A stretch of DNA of 64,000 bases from Sphingomonas sp. UNC305MFCol5.2 (GCF_000712135.1 NZ_JOOE01000001.1:682001-746000); one strand, 5' to 3'; positions 52,672 to 62,605 are shown, counted from the first letter of the stretch. Made by a program: numbers and translations. Notes: generated by a model from the sequence alone, not told the origin.

Positions 52672-54624
52672 ATGCTCAGTTTCTTCCGCCGCTTCACCAA
52701 GTCGCGCTTCGGCCTGATCGCGGTGTTCGTTTTCCTGGCGATCATCGCGCTGGCCTTCGCCGCCGGCGACATCACCGGCGTGCGCTCCTCGGCCGGCGGC
52801 AGCGGCGGCTCGGTGGTCGCCCAGGTAGGCAATCACAAGATCACCGATCGCGAGGTCCGCCAGCGGATCGACATCTATCTGCGCAATCTCCAGCGCGGAG
52901 GGCAGAATGTGACGATGGAGCAGTTCCTCGCGCAGGGCGGCTTCGAGATGGCGCTCGACGAGATCATCAACAGCGCCGCGATGGTCCAGTTCGCACAGGA
53001 TTCGGGGATGCAGGTCAGCAAGAAGCTGGTCGACGGCGAGATCGCCAGCAACCCGGCATTCTACGGGCTCGACGGCAAGTTCAGCCAGAAGCAGTTCGAG
53101 GATCTGCTGTCGCAGAACCGCATCTCGCCAATCGCCTTTCGCGAAGACATCGCCAATACGCGTTACAGCAACTGGATGCTGAACCGCGCGACATTGGGCA
53201 GCCAGATTCCCGACGGCGTGGTCCTGCCTTATGCCTCGCTGCTGCTCGAACGGCGCATGGGCACGGTCGGCCTTGTGCCGACGATCGCGATGGATCCCGG
53301 CGCCGACCCCGACGACAAGACGCTGACCACTTTCTACAATTCGAAGCGCGCACGCTACATGGTGCCCGAGCGCCGCATCGTCCGCTTCGCGACGGTCAAG
53401 CCCGACGCGCTGAAGGCCCGCACTGCCGCGACCGAGGCCGAGATCGCCGATGCCTACAAGAAGGCAGGCAATCGCTTCGCGGCAACCGAGAAGCGCAACA
53501 TCCGCCAGCTCGTGATCCTCGATCAGGCGACCGCCAATCGCATCGCCGGCGAAGTGAAGGGCGGCAAGACGCTCGCCGCCGCCGCGGCCGCCGCGGGTCT
53601 CGAGACCACCAGCTTCGACGGCGTCGAGAAACCCGCTTTGGCCGGCCAGACCGCGCCCGCAGTCGCCGGCGCCGCCTTTGCCGCAGCGCAAGGCGCAGTG
53701 GTCGGGCCGGTCCGCTCGCCGCTCGGCTGGCACCTGCTCCAGGTCGAGAAGATTGAGCCGATCGCTGCGAAGACGCTCGATCAGGCCCGCACCGAGCTCG
53801 CCGCCGAGATCGGCGCGCGCAAGCTCGCCGACACGCTCGCCCAGCTGCGCCAGTCGCTCGACGACGGCATCGGCGACGGCAAGACCTTCGACGAGGCAGT
53901 CGCCGACGCCAAGCTCGTCGCCGAACGTACCCCCGCGCTCACCCCCGCCGGCACCAATCCCGACGATCCCAACTACAAGCCCGATCCGCTGCTCGTCCCC
54001 GTCATGCGCGCCGGCTTCGGCATCGAGCAGGCCGGCGACGAACCGCAGATCGTGCCGCTCGGCCCCGACGGCAGCTTCGCACTGGTCGGCCTCGAGCGGA
54101 TCGTGCCCGCTGCGGCGCGCCCGCTCGCCCAGATCCGCGCGAGCGTCGTAAAGGATTATCTGGTCGAGCAGGCGCTGCAAAAGGCGCGCACCGTCGCGAC
54201 CGCCGTGGTCGCCCAGCTCGAAAAGGGCGTGCCGATGCGGCAGGCGCTGACCGAGGCCGGTGTCACCAAGGGCCCGCCGCCCAAGGATTTCGACTTCAAG
54301 CGCGCGGAAGTGCTCAATCGCCAGTTGGCGCCCTATCTCCAGATGGCGTTCAGCATGGCGCCCAAAAAGGCCAAACTGGTCGAAGGCCCCAATCGCGAAG
54401 GCTATTACGTCGTCTATCTCGCCCAGGTCGAACAGCACAGCGCCGCCGGCGATCAGGCCGCCATGGCCCGCGTGCGCGGCGACATCGCCCCGCAGATCGG
54501 TGGCGAACTCGCCCGCCAGTTCATCGAGTCGGTGCGCAATCAGATGAAGGTGACGCGCAACGAAAAGGCGATCCAGCAGCTGCGCGCCGATCTGGCCCGC
54601 ACGGGGACGGCCAGCGGATCGTGA
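52672..54624 (+). CDS. ppiD: PpiD-like membrane-anchored peptidyl-prolyl isomerase/chaperone
   Basis: A 650-residue protein with one N-terminal membrane helix (residues ~12-30), a SurA-like chaperone domain (VAQVGNHKITDREVRQRIDIY), and a parvulin-type domain (~245-370, with GPVRSPLGWHLLQVEKIEP). It resembles E. coli PpiD, which helps newly secreted proteins fold at the inner membrane. ATG 52672 has no strong upstream site but starts a typical PpiD N terminus (MLSFFRRFTKSRFGL). Its stop overlaps the trpE GTG start (GTGA). Confidence 0.92.
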   Translation: MLSFFRRFTKSRFGLIAVFVFLAIIALAFAAGDITGVRSSAGGSGGSVVAQVGNHKITDREVRQRIDIYLRNLQRGGQNVTMEQFLAQGGFEMALDEIINSAAMVQFAQDSGMQVSKKLVDGEIASNPAFYGLDGKFSQKQFEDLLSQNRISPIAFREDIANTRYSNWMLNRATLGSQIPDGVVLPYASLLLERRMGTVGLVPTIAMDPGADPDDKTLTTFYNSKRARYMVPERRIVRFATVKPDALKARTAATEAEIADAYKKAGNRFAATEKRNIRQLVILDQATANRIAGEVKGGKTLAAAAAAAGLETTSFDGVEKPALAGQTAPAVAGAAFAAAQGAVVGPVRSPLGWHLLQVEKIEPIAAKTLDQARTELAAEIGARKLADTLAQLRQSLDDGIGDGKTFDEAVADAKLVAERTPALTPAGTNPDDPNYKPDPLLVPVMRAGFGIEQAGDEPQIVPLGPDGSFALVGLERIVPAAARPLAQIRASVVKDYLVEQALQKARTVATAVVAQLEKGVPMRQALTEAGVTKGPPPKDFDFKRAEVLNRQLAPYLQMAFSMAPKKAKLVEGPNREGYYVVYLAQVEQHSAAGDQAAMARVRGDIAPQIGGELARQFIESVRNQMKVTRNEKAIQQLRADLARTGTASGS

Positions 54625-56126
54625 CCCAAGGCGTCGAAGCCGCCCGGTCGGCGCTCGCCGCCGGGCGCCCGGCCCTGCTCTGGCGCCGGCAGGTTGCCGA
54701 TACCGAAACCCCGGTCGCGGCAGCGCTCAAGCTGATCGAGCCCGGCCGCGGCGATTTCCTGCTCGAATCGGTCGAAGGCGGATCGGTCCGCGGCCGCCAC
54801 AGCCTGATCGGGCTCGCCCCCGATCTGGTCTTCCGCGCCACGGGTGGCGAAGCCGTGATCAACCCGCACTGGCTGACTGACCGCGAGGCGTTTGCGCCCT
54901 GTGCCGAGCCCGCGCTGGAAGCGCTGCGAAGCCTTGTCGAGCGCTGCCGCATGGATGTCCCAGCCGAGCTGCCACGCGCGCTCGCCTGCCTCGTAGGCTA
55001 TTTCAGCTACGAGACCGTCGGACTGGTCGAGAAGCTACCGCGCCCGCCGGCGAACCCGATCGGCGTCCCCGACATGATGTTCGTGCGCCCCACGGTGATC
55101 CTGATCTTCGATCGCCTCGCCGACACTTTGTTCCTCGTCGCGCCGGTCTGGCCCGATGCGTCCCGCGATCCGGAAGTGCTGCTCGAAGCCGCCGCCGATC
55201 GCATCGACGCCTCCGCCGCACGGCTGGCGAGCGCCCCGCTGCCCGCCCCCGTCCGCGCCGACCTGCCCGAAGTCGCGCTCACGCCGGTGCTCGAACCTGG
55301 CCGCTATGGCGAGATGGTCGCACGCGCCAAGGATTACATCGCCGCCGGCGACATCTTCCAGGTCGTGCTCGCCCAGCGCTTCACCACGCCGTTCGCACTG
55401 CCGCCGTTCGAGCTCTATCGCGCGCTGCGCCGGGTGAACCCGTCGCCCTTCCTCTATCATCTCGATCTGCCCGGCTTCGCGCTGACAGGATCGAGCCCCG
55501 AGATCCTCGTCCGCGCGCGCGACGGCGAAGTGACGATCCGCCCGATCGCCGGCACCCGCCCTCGCGGCAAGACCGCAGCCGAGGACGAGGCAAACCGCGC
55601 CAGCCTGCTTGCCGATCCCAAGGAGCGCGCCGAACACCTCATGCTGCTCGATCTCGGCCGCAACGATGTCGGCCGCGCGGCGGAGGCGGGAAGCGTCCGC
55701 GTCACCGACAGCTACACCGTCGAATTCTATAGCCACGTCATGCACATCGTCTCGAACGTGGTCGGCCGGCTCAAGGCAGGTAGCGACGCGCTCGACGCGT
55801 TGTTCGCCGGTTTCCCCGCAGGCACGGTCAGCGGCGCGCCCAAGGTCCGCGCCTGCCAGATCATCGCCGAACTCGAACCCGAGACGCGCGGGCCCTATGC
55901 GGGCGGCGTCGGCTATTTCTCGCCCGACGGCTCGATGGACAGCTGCATCGTGCTCAGGACCGCTTTGGTGAAGGACGGCGTGATGCATGTCCAGGCCGGC
56001 GCCGGCATCGTCGCGGATTCGGACCCCGCATATGAGCAGCGCGAATGCGAAGCCAAGGCAGGCGCCCTCTTCGCCGCCGCCCGCGAAGCGGTCGCGAGGG
56101 CCAGCGAACCCGGCTTCGGGCAATAA
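54621..56126 (+). CDS. trpE: anthranilate synthase component I
   Basis: A 501-residue chorismate-using enzyme of tryptophan synthesis. The feedback site LLES is visible (FLLESVEGG), as are KDYIAAGDIFQVVLAQRF, PIAGTRPRG and FPAGTVSGAPKVRACQII. It starts with GTG in a GTGA overlap with ppiD, so it shares its transcript. Its amidotransferase partner TrpG is encoded 680 bp downstream, with a repeat and an opposite-strand gene between. Confidence 0.97.
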   Translation: MTQGVEAARSALAAGRPALLWRRQVADTETPVAAALKLIEPGRGDFLLESVEGGSVRGRHSLIGLAPDLVFRATGGEAVINPHWLTDREAFAPCAEPALEALRSLVERCRMDVPAELPRALACLVGYFSYETVGLVEKLPRPPANPIGVPDMMFVRPTVILIFDRLADTLFLVAPVWPDASRDPEVLLEAAADRIDASAARLASAPLPAPVRADLPEVALTPVLEPGRYGEMVARAKDYIAAGDIFQVVLAQRFTTPFALPPFELYRALRRVNPSPFLYHLDLPGFALTGSSPEILVRARDGEVTIRPIAGTRPRGKTAAEDEANRASLLADPKERAEHLMLLDLGRNDVGRAAEAGSVRVTDSYTVEFYSHVMHIVSNVVGRLKAGSDALDALFAGFPAGTVSGAPKVRACQIIAELEPETRGPYAGGVGYFSPDGSMDSCIVLRTALVKDGVMHVQAGAGIVADSDPAYEQRECEAKAGALFAAAREAVARASEPGFGQ

Positions 56127-56130
56127 AGAC

Positions 56131-56269
56131 CCTCTCCCCTTGTGGGAGAGGGAGGGAGCCGACTTTAGTCGGCGGAAGGGTGAGGGGGAGTGAGACTCAC
56201 GTCCCCCTCACCCTTCCCACTCGCTACGCGAGCGGGCCCCTTCCCTCTCCCACAAGGGGAGAGGGAGAG
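56131..56269. repeat. 139-bp REP-like inverted repeat between trpE and a small gene
   Basis: The outer arms CTCTCCCCTTGTGGGAGAGG and CCTCTCCCACAAGGGGAGAG are perfect inversions. Inside them CGACTTTAGTCG and TCGCTACGCGA form smaller palindromes separated by GGGTGAGGGGG/CCCCCTCACCC. The block can fold into a long cruciform. It is a third repeat family distinct from those at 13154 and 16593. Confidence 0.75.
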
Positions 56270-56274
56270 GATGT

Positions 56275-56682
56275 TCAAGGCGCCGTCTCTCGCGCGGCCT
56301 TCGCCTTGGCGTCGAGCCGCTCCTGATACCATTGCCGGATCGCCGCGCGGGTGCAGCCCGTCTGGCCACCCGTGCCTACCGGCGAACAGCTGTTCGGCAG
56401 CCCGGCACGGTTGAATTGCTCGACTGCCTCAACTCGGTTGGTCCACGCGTTCGAGGTCGGGCCTTCCTTGGGCTGGTCGCGGAAGCGCTTGGGGATGCGA
56501 TAGGGCGATTCCCCCGCATTGGCGCACACGACGATCTCGTCCGGATCCTCGGTCTTGGGGCATTGCTCGTCGCCGTAGAGCAGGATCGAGCGGACGCGCT
56601 TGGGCGGTCCGTCCTGCGGCCCGCTGACTCGCGCCGGAGCCGGACTCGCCATCAACGCGGCGAACAACAGACTGGAAATCAT
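56275..56682 (-). CDS. small exported protein of unknown function
   Basis: A 135-residue protein with a short signal (MISSLLFAALMASPAPA). The mature part carries LLYGDEQCPKTEDPDEIVVCANAGESPYRIPKRFRD and two further cysteines (NSCSPVG, TGCTRAA). The DExVVCA-x-RYRIPKxxR pattern recurs in sphingomonad hypothetical proteins. AAGGAG precedes the ATG. It lies on the opposite strand inside the trpE-trpG interval. Function unknown. Confidence 0.75.
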   Translation of the reverse strand: MISSLLFAALMASPAPARVSGPQDGPPKRVRSILLYGDEQCPKTEDPDEIVVCANAGESPYRIPKRFRDQPKEGPTSNAWTNRVEAVEQFNRAGLPNSCSPVGTGGQTGCTRAAIRQWYQERLDAKAKAARETAP

Positions 56683-56806
56683 GCAAGCTCCTTCGACGGG
56701 TCAACGCCCCAGTGCCGCCAGCGTTGCCGCCGCACTATGGCCGCGCCAAGGCAATTCCGGGCCAAGACAATTGTGAGAAAGCGCAAAACGCCTTAACCGG
56801 ACCTGC

Positions 56807-57391
56807 ATGATCCTCGTCCTCGACAATTATGACAGCTTCACCTGGAACCTCGTCCATTACCTGATGGAGCTCGGCGCCGAAGTGCAGGTGGTCCGCAACG
56901 ACGCGCTGACCGCGCGCGACGCCATCGCCAGCAATGCCCAGGCCTTCCTGATCTCTCCAGGTCCCTGCACCCCCAACGAGGCCGGAATCAGCCTCGATCT
57001 CGTCGCCGCCTGTGCCGATCTGAAGAAGCCGTTGCTCGGCGTCTGCCTCGGCCATCAGGCGATCGGCCAGCATTTCGGCGGCCAAGTGGTGCGCGGCGGG
57101 CTGATGCACGGCAAGACCTGTCCGGTCGAACATGACGGCACCGGCCTGTTCGCCGGCCTGCCCTCGCCCTTCATCGCGACGCGCTATCACTCGCTGATCG
57201 TCACGGACATTCCCGACGACCTGATCGTCAACGCGACTGCCGACGATGCCTCGGTGATGGGCTTCCGCCACCGCGATCTGCCGATCCACGGCGTCCAGTT
57301 CCATCCCGAGAGCATCGCCACCGAGCATGGCCATGCGATGCTGGCGAACTTCATGCGGCTGGCGGGAATCGAGGCCAAGGCGCTGGCATAG
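56807..57391 (+). CDS. trpG: anthranilate synthase component II (glutamine amidotransferase)
   Basis: A 194-residue class I amidotransferase supplying ammonia to TrpE. The nucleophile is C80 in [10 protein letters not shown], and the His-Glu pair lies in [14 protein letters not shown] near the C terminus. [13 protein letters not shown] matches TrpG over PabA only weakly, so a dual role in folate synthesis is possible. A convergent AraC-family gene separates it from trpD. Confidence 0.95.
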   Translation: MILVLDNYDSFTWNLVHYLMELGAEVQVVRNDALTARDAIASNAQAFLISPGPCTPNEAGISLDLVAACADLKKPLLGVCLGHQAIGQHFGGQVVRGGLMHGKTCPVEHDGTGLFAGLPSPFIATRYHSLIVTDIPDDLIVNATADDASVMGFRHRDLPIHGVQFHPESIATEHGHAMLANFMRLAGIEAKALA

Positions 57392-57420
57392 CGGGTCGCG
57401 GCTGCCAGCCGCTAAAGGCT

Positions 57421-58302
57421 CTATTTCAGCGGCAGAAACAGTTCGACGACCACTTCATGCGCCGGCGCGTTCGGGAAGAACGAGAAGTGTCGCCGGCAAT
57501 AGATCGGAAAGTCGCGCGCCTCCTCGCCGCTGGCAGGAAGCCAGTCGCGATAGAGATAGAGCGCGGCGGGCTCCAGATTGTGGGTGTCGTGGACGACACG
57601 CAACACCGCGCAGCGCCCGCCGGGGATCGTGCCCGCCTTCATCTGCGCGTCGTCGGGGTCGATCGGCCGGTCGGTGCCGATGCACAGGTCCATGCTGTAA
57701 TCGGCCGGGTTCGCGGGAATCCTCTCCGAACGGAAGATGTTGAAGGTCGGGCTCGTCTCGGGTGACAGGCCGGCAGCCTTGCGCCACGCGATGAACCGCT
57801 GGATCGTATCCCCGAGCGTCGCCCGGTCGCCGCGATGCTCCATGATCGCCACCGCCGTCGGCGGCACGTCACGGATCATCACGTCGTCTTGCTCATAGGT
57901 AATCTGCATCAGCTTGCTCCTGGCATTGTCCAATGGCCCGAAGGCCGCAAGCCACGGTGCCCAGTCGGGCGATTTCCGGAATGACGACGGCGATTGCCCG
58001 AACCTCTGCCGAAAGGCGCGGGCGAAGGCGTCCGGTGCGTCGTAACCGGCATCCATCGCTATTTCGGTGACGCTCTGGGCGTCCTTCGCCAGCCGGTGCG
58101 AAGCACGCTTCAACCGGGCAAGCTGGACATAGCGATGTACCGACAATCCGAAGGTCGCCGAAAACTGCCGGTGGAAATGGAACTTCGAGAAGGCGGCGAC
58201 CCGGCTCACCGTTTCCAGGTCCAGATCGCCGTCGAGATGCTGGTCGATATAATCCAGCACGCGCTGCATTCGGGCCTGATAGTTCCGAGGCGCCGCCTTC
58301 AT
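57421..58302 (-). CDS. AraC family regulator with GyrI-like effector domain
   Basis: A 293-residue protein in the Rob/SbmC layout. The AraC double helix-turn-helix is N-terminal (~10-105; VSRVAAFSKFHFHRQFSATF, SVTEIAMDAGYDAPDAFARAFRQRFG). A GyrI/BmrR-type small-molecule-binding domain (~140-293) follows. ATG 58302 sits after GGAGGAAGAG. Rob-like proteins respond to lipophilic compounds and induce stress or efflux genes. It is on the opposite strand between trpG and trpD, so it splits the trp genes. Confidence 0.9.
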   Translation of the reverse strand: MKAAPRNYQARMQRVLDYIDQHLDGDLDLETVSRVAAFSKFHFHRQFSATFGLSVHRYVQLARLKRASHRLAKDAQSVTEIAMDAGYDAPDAFARAFRQRFGQSPSSFRKSPDWAPWLAAFGPLDNARSKLMQITYEQDDVMIRDVPPTAVAIMEHRGDRATLGDTIQRFIAWRKAAGLSPETSPTFNIFRSERIPANPADYSMDLCIGTDRPIDPDDAQMKAGTIPGGRCAVLRVVHDTHNLEPAALYLYRDWLPASGEEARDFPIYCRRHFSFFPNAPAHEVVVELFLPLK

Positions 58303-58483
58303 GTGTCTCTTCCTCCGTGGCGCCACCAGCTAGCCGTTCCCGGCCGTGACGTGCTCGACCGATCTTGCGGTTGTTGCGATCGATCGGCCGTATTGGGTTT
58401 TCCGACTCCCTGCACAGCCACGCTTGGGCCCACCCCATCAGGATTTGCTCGACTCAGCCGCACGCCGTCGGGATAGAGGCGTG

Positions 58484-59479
58484 GTGACTGTCTCGACGCT
58501 CCTTCCCGATCCTTCCTCGCCGCTCGCGCGCGAAAGCGCCGCACAGGCGTTCGCCGATATCCTCGACGGCACCGTTTCCGAAGAGGCGATCGAAGCCTTC
58601 CTCATCGCACTCAGCATCCGCGGCGAGACCAGCATCGAGATCGCCGAGGCCGCGCGGGCGATGCGCGAACGGCTTGTCCCGATCACTGCCCCCAAAGGCG
58701 CGATCGACGTCTGCGGCACCGGCGGCGACGGCCACCATACGCTCAACGTCTCGACCGCGGTCAGCCTCGTCGTCGCGGCCTGCGGCGTTCCCGTCGCCAA
58801 GCACGGCAACCGCGCCGCTTCGTCCAAGGCGGGCGCCGCCGACACGCTCGAAGCATTGGGCCTCAACCTCGATCGCGCCGCGGCGCGCGCCGAGGAGAGC
58901 CTGCACGAGCTCGGCATCGCCTTCCTCTTCGCCCAGCATCACCATCCCGCTTTGGCGCGGATCGGCCCGCTGCGCCGCCGGATCGGCCGCCGCACGATCT
59001 TCAACCTGATGGGCCCGCTCGCCAATCCAGCGCACGTCACCCGCCAATTGATCGGCATCGCCCGTCCCGATTACGCGCCGATCTATGCCGAGGCGCTGAC
59101 CCAGCTCGGTTCGGAGGCCGCCGCGGTGGTCTCGGGCGAGGAAAGCCTCGACGAGCTTTCCACGGCCGGCGCGAGCATCGTCGTCAATGTCGGCTGCGCG
59201 AATTTGCCCACGCGCATCACTCCCGAGGATGCTGGCCTGTCTCGCCACCCGCTCGCGGCGATCCGCGGCGGTGATCCCGAATATAATGCCCTCGCGCTGC
59301 GCCGCCTCCTGCTCGGCGAGACCGGCGCCTATCGCGACGCCGTCCTGCTCAACGCCGCCGCGGCGTTGATGGTCGCCGGCCGCGCCGACAAACTCGTCGA
59401 CGGAGTCGAGGAAGCCGCCGAGGCGATCGACGCCGGGCTCGCCAACGCGCTGCTCGATTGCTGGATCGCCTTCGCATGA
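58484..59479 (+). CDS. trpD: anthranilate phosphoribosyltransferase
   Basis: A 331-residue enzyme of tryptophan synthesis. The PRPP-binding loop [18 protein letters not shown] and [23 protein letters not shown] are diagnostic. GTG 58484 (or the adjacent GTG 58481) is chosen as start since upstream codons are not conserved. The stop overlaps the trpC ATG (ATGA). It begins a trpD-trpC-moaC unit separated from trpG by the AraC/GyrI gene. Confidence 0.95.
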   Translation: MTVSTLLPDPSSPLARESAAQAFADILDGTVSEEAIEAFLIALSIRGETSIEIAEAARAMRERLVPITAPKGAIDVCGTGGDGHHTLNVSTAVSLVVAACGVPVAKHGNRAASSKAGAADTLEALGLNLDRAAARAEESLHELGIAFLFAQHHHPALARIGPLRRRIGRRTIFNLMGPLANPAHVTRQLIGIARPDYAPIYAEALTQLGSEAAAVVSGEESLDELSTAGASIVVNVGCANLPTRITPEDAGLSRHPLAAIRGGDPEYNALALRRLLLGETGAYRDAVLLNAAAALMVAGRADKLVDGVEEAAEAIDAGLANALLDCWIAFA

Positions 59480-60246
59480 GCACGATCCTCGACAAGATCC
59501 TCGAAACCAAGCGTGCCGAGGTCGCCGCCCGCCGCACCGCACCCGCCCGCCACGCCGAGCCCACGCCCCCGCGCGGGTTCAAGGCCGCGCTCGACGCCAA
59601 GGTTTCCGCCGGCGGCTATGGCCTGATCGCCGAGATCAAGAAAGCGAGCCCCTCCAAAGGCCTGATCCGCCCCGATTTCGATCCCCCCGCGCATGCCCGC
59701 GCTTATCAGGCCGGCGGTGCCGCCTGCCTCTCGGTGCTCACCGACCAGGAATATTTCCAGGGGCATGAAGACTATCTGATCGCCGCCCGCGCCGCGTGCG
59801 ACCTGCCGGTGATCCGCAAGGATTTCATGGTCGATCCGTGGCAGGTCGCCGAATCGCGCAGCATCGGCGCCGATGCGATCCTGATCATCGTCGCCGCGCT
59901 CGACGACGGTCCGATGGCCGAGATCGAATCCGCCGCGATCGAGCAGGGCATGGACGTGCTCGTCGAAGTCCATGACGCCGACGAGCTCGAACGCGCGCTC
60001 CGGCTCAAGTCGCGGCTTATCGGGGTCAACAATCGTAACCTGAAGACCTTCGAAGTCGATCTTCAGAAAACCTATGAACTCGTCCGCCATGCTCCGAGAG
60101 ACTGCACCTTCGTCGCCGAGAGCGGCCTCACCAACCGCGCCGATCTCGACGCGATGGCCGAACACGATATCCGCTGCTTCCTGATCGGCGAATCGCTGAT
60201 GCGCCAGCACGATGTCGAAGCCGCGACGCGGGCGCTGGTCGGATGA
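59476..60246 (+). CDS. trpC: indole-3-glycerol phosphate synthase
   Basis: A 256-residue TIM-barrel enzyme closing the indole ring. Catalytic and substrate residues are seen in [31 protein letters not shown] and [15 protein letters not shown], with [11 protein letters not shown] near the end. It has no fused TrpF. Four-base overlaps join it to trpD before and moaC after. Confidence 0.97.
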   Translation: MSTILDKILETKRAEVAARRTAPARHAEPTPPRGFKAALDAKVSAGGYGLIAEIKKASPSKGLIRPDFDPPAHARAYQAGGAACLSVLTDQEYFQGHEDYLIAARAACDLPVIRKDFMVDPWQVAESRSIGADAILIIVAALDDGPMAEIESAAIEQGMDVLVEVHDADELERALRLKSRLIGVNNRNLKTFEVDLQKTYELVRHAPRDCTFVAESGLTNRADLDAMAEHDIRCFLIGESLMRQHDVEAATRALVG

Positions 60247-60710
60247 CCGACCTCACGCATCTCGACGAAACCGGCGCTGCCCGGATGGTCGATGTCGCCG
60301 GCAAACCCGTCACTGCGCGCGAGGCAGTCGCCACCGGCCGCGTCGATATGTCGCCCGAGGCGGCCGCTGCGATCCGCACGGGTAGCGTCAAGAAAGGCGA
60401 CGTCCTCGCCACCGCGCGGATCGCCGGGATCATGGCGGCCAAGAAGACCGCCGAGTTGATTCCGCTCTGCCATCCGCTCCCGCTCACTCGGGTCGCGGTG
60501 GATCTCGCCCTCGACGAGACCGGCGTCACCGTCACTGCCACCGCCGCGACCGAAGGCAAGACCGGAGTCGAGATGGAAGCCCTCACCGCCGCCAGCGTGG
60601 CATTGCTCACGCTCTACGACATGGCCAAGGCACTCGATAAGGCGATGGTGATCGGCGATATCCGCCTGCTCTCGAAAAAGGGCGGCAAATCAGGCGATTG
60701 GTCGGCCTGA
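60243..60710 (+). CDS. moaC: cyclic pyranopterin monophosphate synthase
   Basis: A 155-residue enzyme converting the MoaA product to cyclic pyranopterin monophosphate in molybdenum-cofactor synthesis. It has the family core [15 protein letters not shown] and [30 protein letters not shown]. The ATG overlaps the trpC stop by four bases. MoeA, a later step, is encoded 2 kb downstream beyond two unrelated genes. Confidence 0.96.
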   Translation: MTDLTHLDETGAARMVDVAGKPVTAREAVATGRVDMSPEAAAAIRTGSVKKGDVLATARIAGIMAAKKTAELIPLCHPLPLTRVAVDLALDETGVTVTATAATEGKTGVEMEALTAASVALLTLYDMAKALDKAMVIGDIRLLSKKGGKSGDWSA

Positions 60711-60808
60711 GGATCCGCCGTTAGGGATTCTACAACCGCGTGTCTTAACCCGGCTTTCAACCCCTTTAAGCAATGTCTTCCCACGCGACCGGGGTGGGAA
60801 AAACAGTA

Positions 60809-61762
60809 ATGATTCAGGCACTCAGGTCCGCGACCGTCTTCTCGCTCTCCGCCGATCCGCCCCGCGCTGTGCTCAGCCAGCCCGATGCGCAGGCCGCTTT
60901 CGACGCAGCGTTCCTCGTCAGCGATTGCGAACGCTTCCCTTGCTCGCTCGAACGGCTCTCGTCCGCCGGTGCCACGCTCCAGCTCGGCGCCCAGCTTGCG
61001 AAGGACGAGCCGATGCACCTCGAAATGGCGAGCGGCCAGTCGGTCGCCGGCAAGGTCGATTGGTGCGCCGAAGGTGAGGCCGGCTTCGTATTCGACGAGC
61101 CCGTGGACATCATCAGCACGCTCGCCCGAACGCTCGCCAGCCTCCCCGCCGAGCGCCGTGCCATGCCGCGCGTCGAGATCCGCCAGCTCGTGTCGATCCG
61201 CAGCGGCAACAAGGTCGAGCACGCCCGCACGCGCAACATCTCGCAGGGCGGCGTCGGCATCGACACGAAGCTCGAGCTCGCCGTGGGCGACTCCGTCCAG
61301 CTCACCTTCGACGCGCTTCGCCCGCTCGACGGCACCGTCCGCTGGACGCAGGACGGCCAGGCCGGCATCGCCTTCGACGAAGGTCTCGGCTGGCAGACGC
61401 TGATGCCGTGGTTTCGTCACCTCCAGCGTGCGCATTCCGGTGGCGAGCGCGCCCCGCTCGACGTCGCCGGCGAAGGGATGATTCCCGACAAGCACGCGAT
61501 TCGCCTCGACGCGCCGGCGAGCGTCCGTGAGGGCGTCCGCTGGTGGAATGCGCGCGTCCGCGGCATCACCGCGCACCTTGTCGAGCTCGAGACCCGCGCC
61601 GCCTTCGCTACCGGCGCCCAGCTCTGGGTCTCGCTCCCCGAGATCGGCGGCGGCCCGGCAAACGTGATCGAGATCGCGCATAACCGCATCCTCTGCGAGT
61701 TCCGCCTTCCGCTCCGCCCGCACGATCTGACTCTGGTCACCGGCGGCAAGTCCGCAGGCTGA
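60809..61762 (+). CDS. PilZ-domain protein with additional PilZ-like modules
   Basis: About 317 residues. The central domain carries R-x3-R (RAMPRVEIRQ) and RNISQGGVGIDT, the cyclic-di-GMP-binding signature of PilZ. Flanking N- and C-terminal modules repeat a beta-rich pattern (VAGKVDWCAEGEAGFVFDE; DGTVRWTQDGQAGIAFDE), implying two or three PilZ-like barrels. The start is unsettled: ATG 60809 has a weak GGTGGG site and ATG 60773 is in frame. It is inserted between moaC and moeA. No enzymatic output domain is present. Confidence 0.8.
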   Translation: MIQALRSATVFSLSADPPRAVLSQPDAQAAFDAAFLVSDCERFPCSLERLSSAGATLQLGAQLAKDEPMHLEMASGQSVAGKVDWCAEGEAGFVFDEPVDIISTLARTLASLPAERRAMPRVEIRQLVSIRSGNKVEHARTRNISQGGVGIDTKLELAVGDSVQLTFDALRPLDGTVRWTQDGQAGIAFDEGLGWQTLMPWFRHLQRAHSGGERAPLDVAGEGMIPDKHAIRLDAPASVREGVRWWNARVRGITAHLVELETRAAFATGAQLWVSLPEIGGGPANVIEIAHNRILCEFRLPLRPHDLTLVTGGKSAG

Positions 61763-61809
61763 GAGTATCGCGCTTGACGGTTCACGCCGCAGGTGATGGA
61801 ACGACTTCG

Positions 61810-62478
61810 GTGAGCGAAGATCTTCCCCGTCCGACAACGCCGGCTAACGCCGATGTGAACACAGAGGAGCGCGCCGCAGAGGCGGCAGCCATTCGGCGAC
61901 GGTGGATAACGCTGGGCGAAGTGCTGGCGGTAGTAGCCATCATCATCTCGGCGCTGACGCTGTGGAATAGCTGGAGCGAGCGAAGCGACAGCAAGGCGGT
62001 GAAGAACGCCGATGCGCAACGGGCCTCCGCCCGCGCTGCTACGCTGGTGCTTCTGGCAGCCGATAGTGGAGAACGTGCGCTGGTGCTGAAGCCCGCCGCC
62101 GCCGAGCAATCTGTCCAGAGCCAGAAGATATTGTTCCCGACCGCGCTGGATATCGCGCCTGCGGAAACCACCGGCGAGCCCCGAATCGAAGCCGGATGGT
62201 TCGAGGGCGCCCTCAAGAAAACGCGCGAGGCGGCGCATCTTCCGGACAATAGCCGCGGCGACGAGCGATTGCCGGTCGTGGTCACCACCCGCTTTCTGGT
62301 CGACGGCGAGGCGCATCAGGATGTGGCGCTTTATGATATCGGGTACACGATTTCAGGCCGTTTGCTCGCGGGCCACAGCGTCAAGCTGCGCGGCATTTCC
62401 CTCGTCTCACGGGTCAAGAGCGACAACGCGCAGGCCAGGCTGGACTCCCGTTGGCGCGAGTTGATCCCTTCGAAATAG
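61810..62478 (+). CDS. single-pass membrane protein of unknown function
   Basis: A 222-residue protein with an acidic/proline N terminus, one membrane helix (about residues 36-55, LGEVLAVVAIIISALTLW) and an extracytoplasmic helical and beta domain. GTG 61810 is taken as start (AGGTGATGGA upstream), with TTG 61774 an in-frame alternative. Begins shortly after the PilZ gene, perhaps on the same transcript. No family recognised. Confidence 0.65.
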   Translation: MSEDLPRPTTPANADVNTEERAAEAAAIRRRWITLGEVLAVVAIIISALTLWNSWSERSDSKAVKNADAQRASARAATLVLLAADSGERALVLKPAAAEQSVQSQKILFPTALDIAPAETTGEPRIEAGWFEGALKKTREAAHLPDNSRGDERLPVVVTTRFLVDGEAHQDVALYDIGYTISGRLLAGHSVKLRGISLVSRVKSDNAQARLDSRWRELIPSK

Positions 62479-62539
62479 GGCCAATCGACATTCAGCGCCG
62501 GGGAATGCGGTTGACCCTATCCGCAACCGTCGCGCCGGC

Positions 62540-62605
62540 CCCTTCGACTGCCTGCAAGGCAGGCGCTCGGGACAGGTTGGTGCCGGGGCCCACCCGGGGG
62601 GCTCA
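62540..62605. repeat. REP-like hairpin between membrane protein and moeA
   Basis: The segment CCCTTCGACT-GCCTGC-AAG-GCAGGC-GCTCGGGACAGG has a 6-bp stem flanked by the CTTCGAC...GGGACAGG edges typical of a common sphingomonad palindrome. A second GC hairpin (CCGGGGCC...CCCGGGGG) follows. The 279-bp interval 62479-62757 holds no credible gene. Confidence 0.4.
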
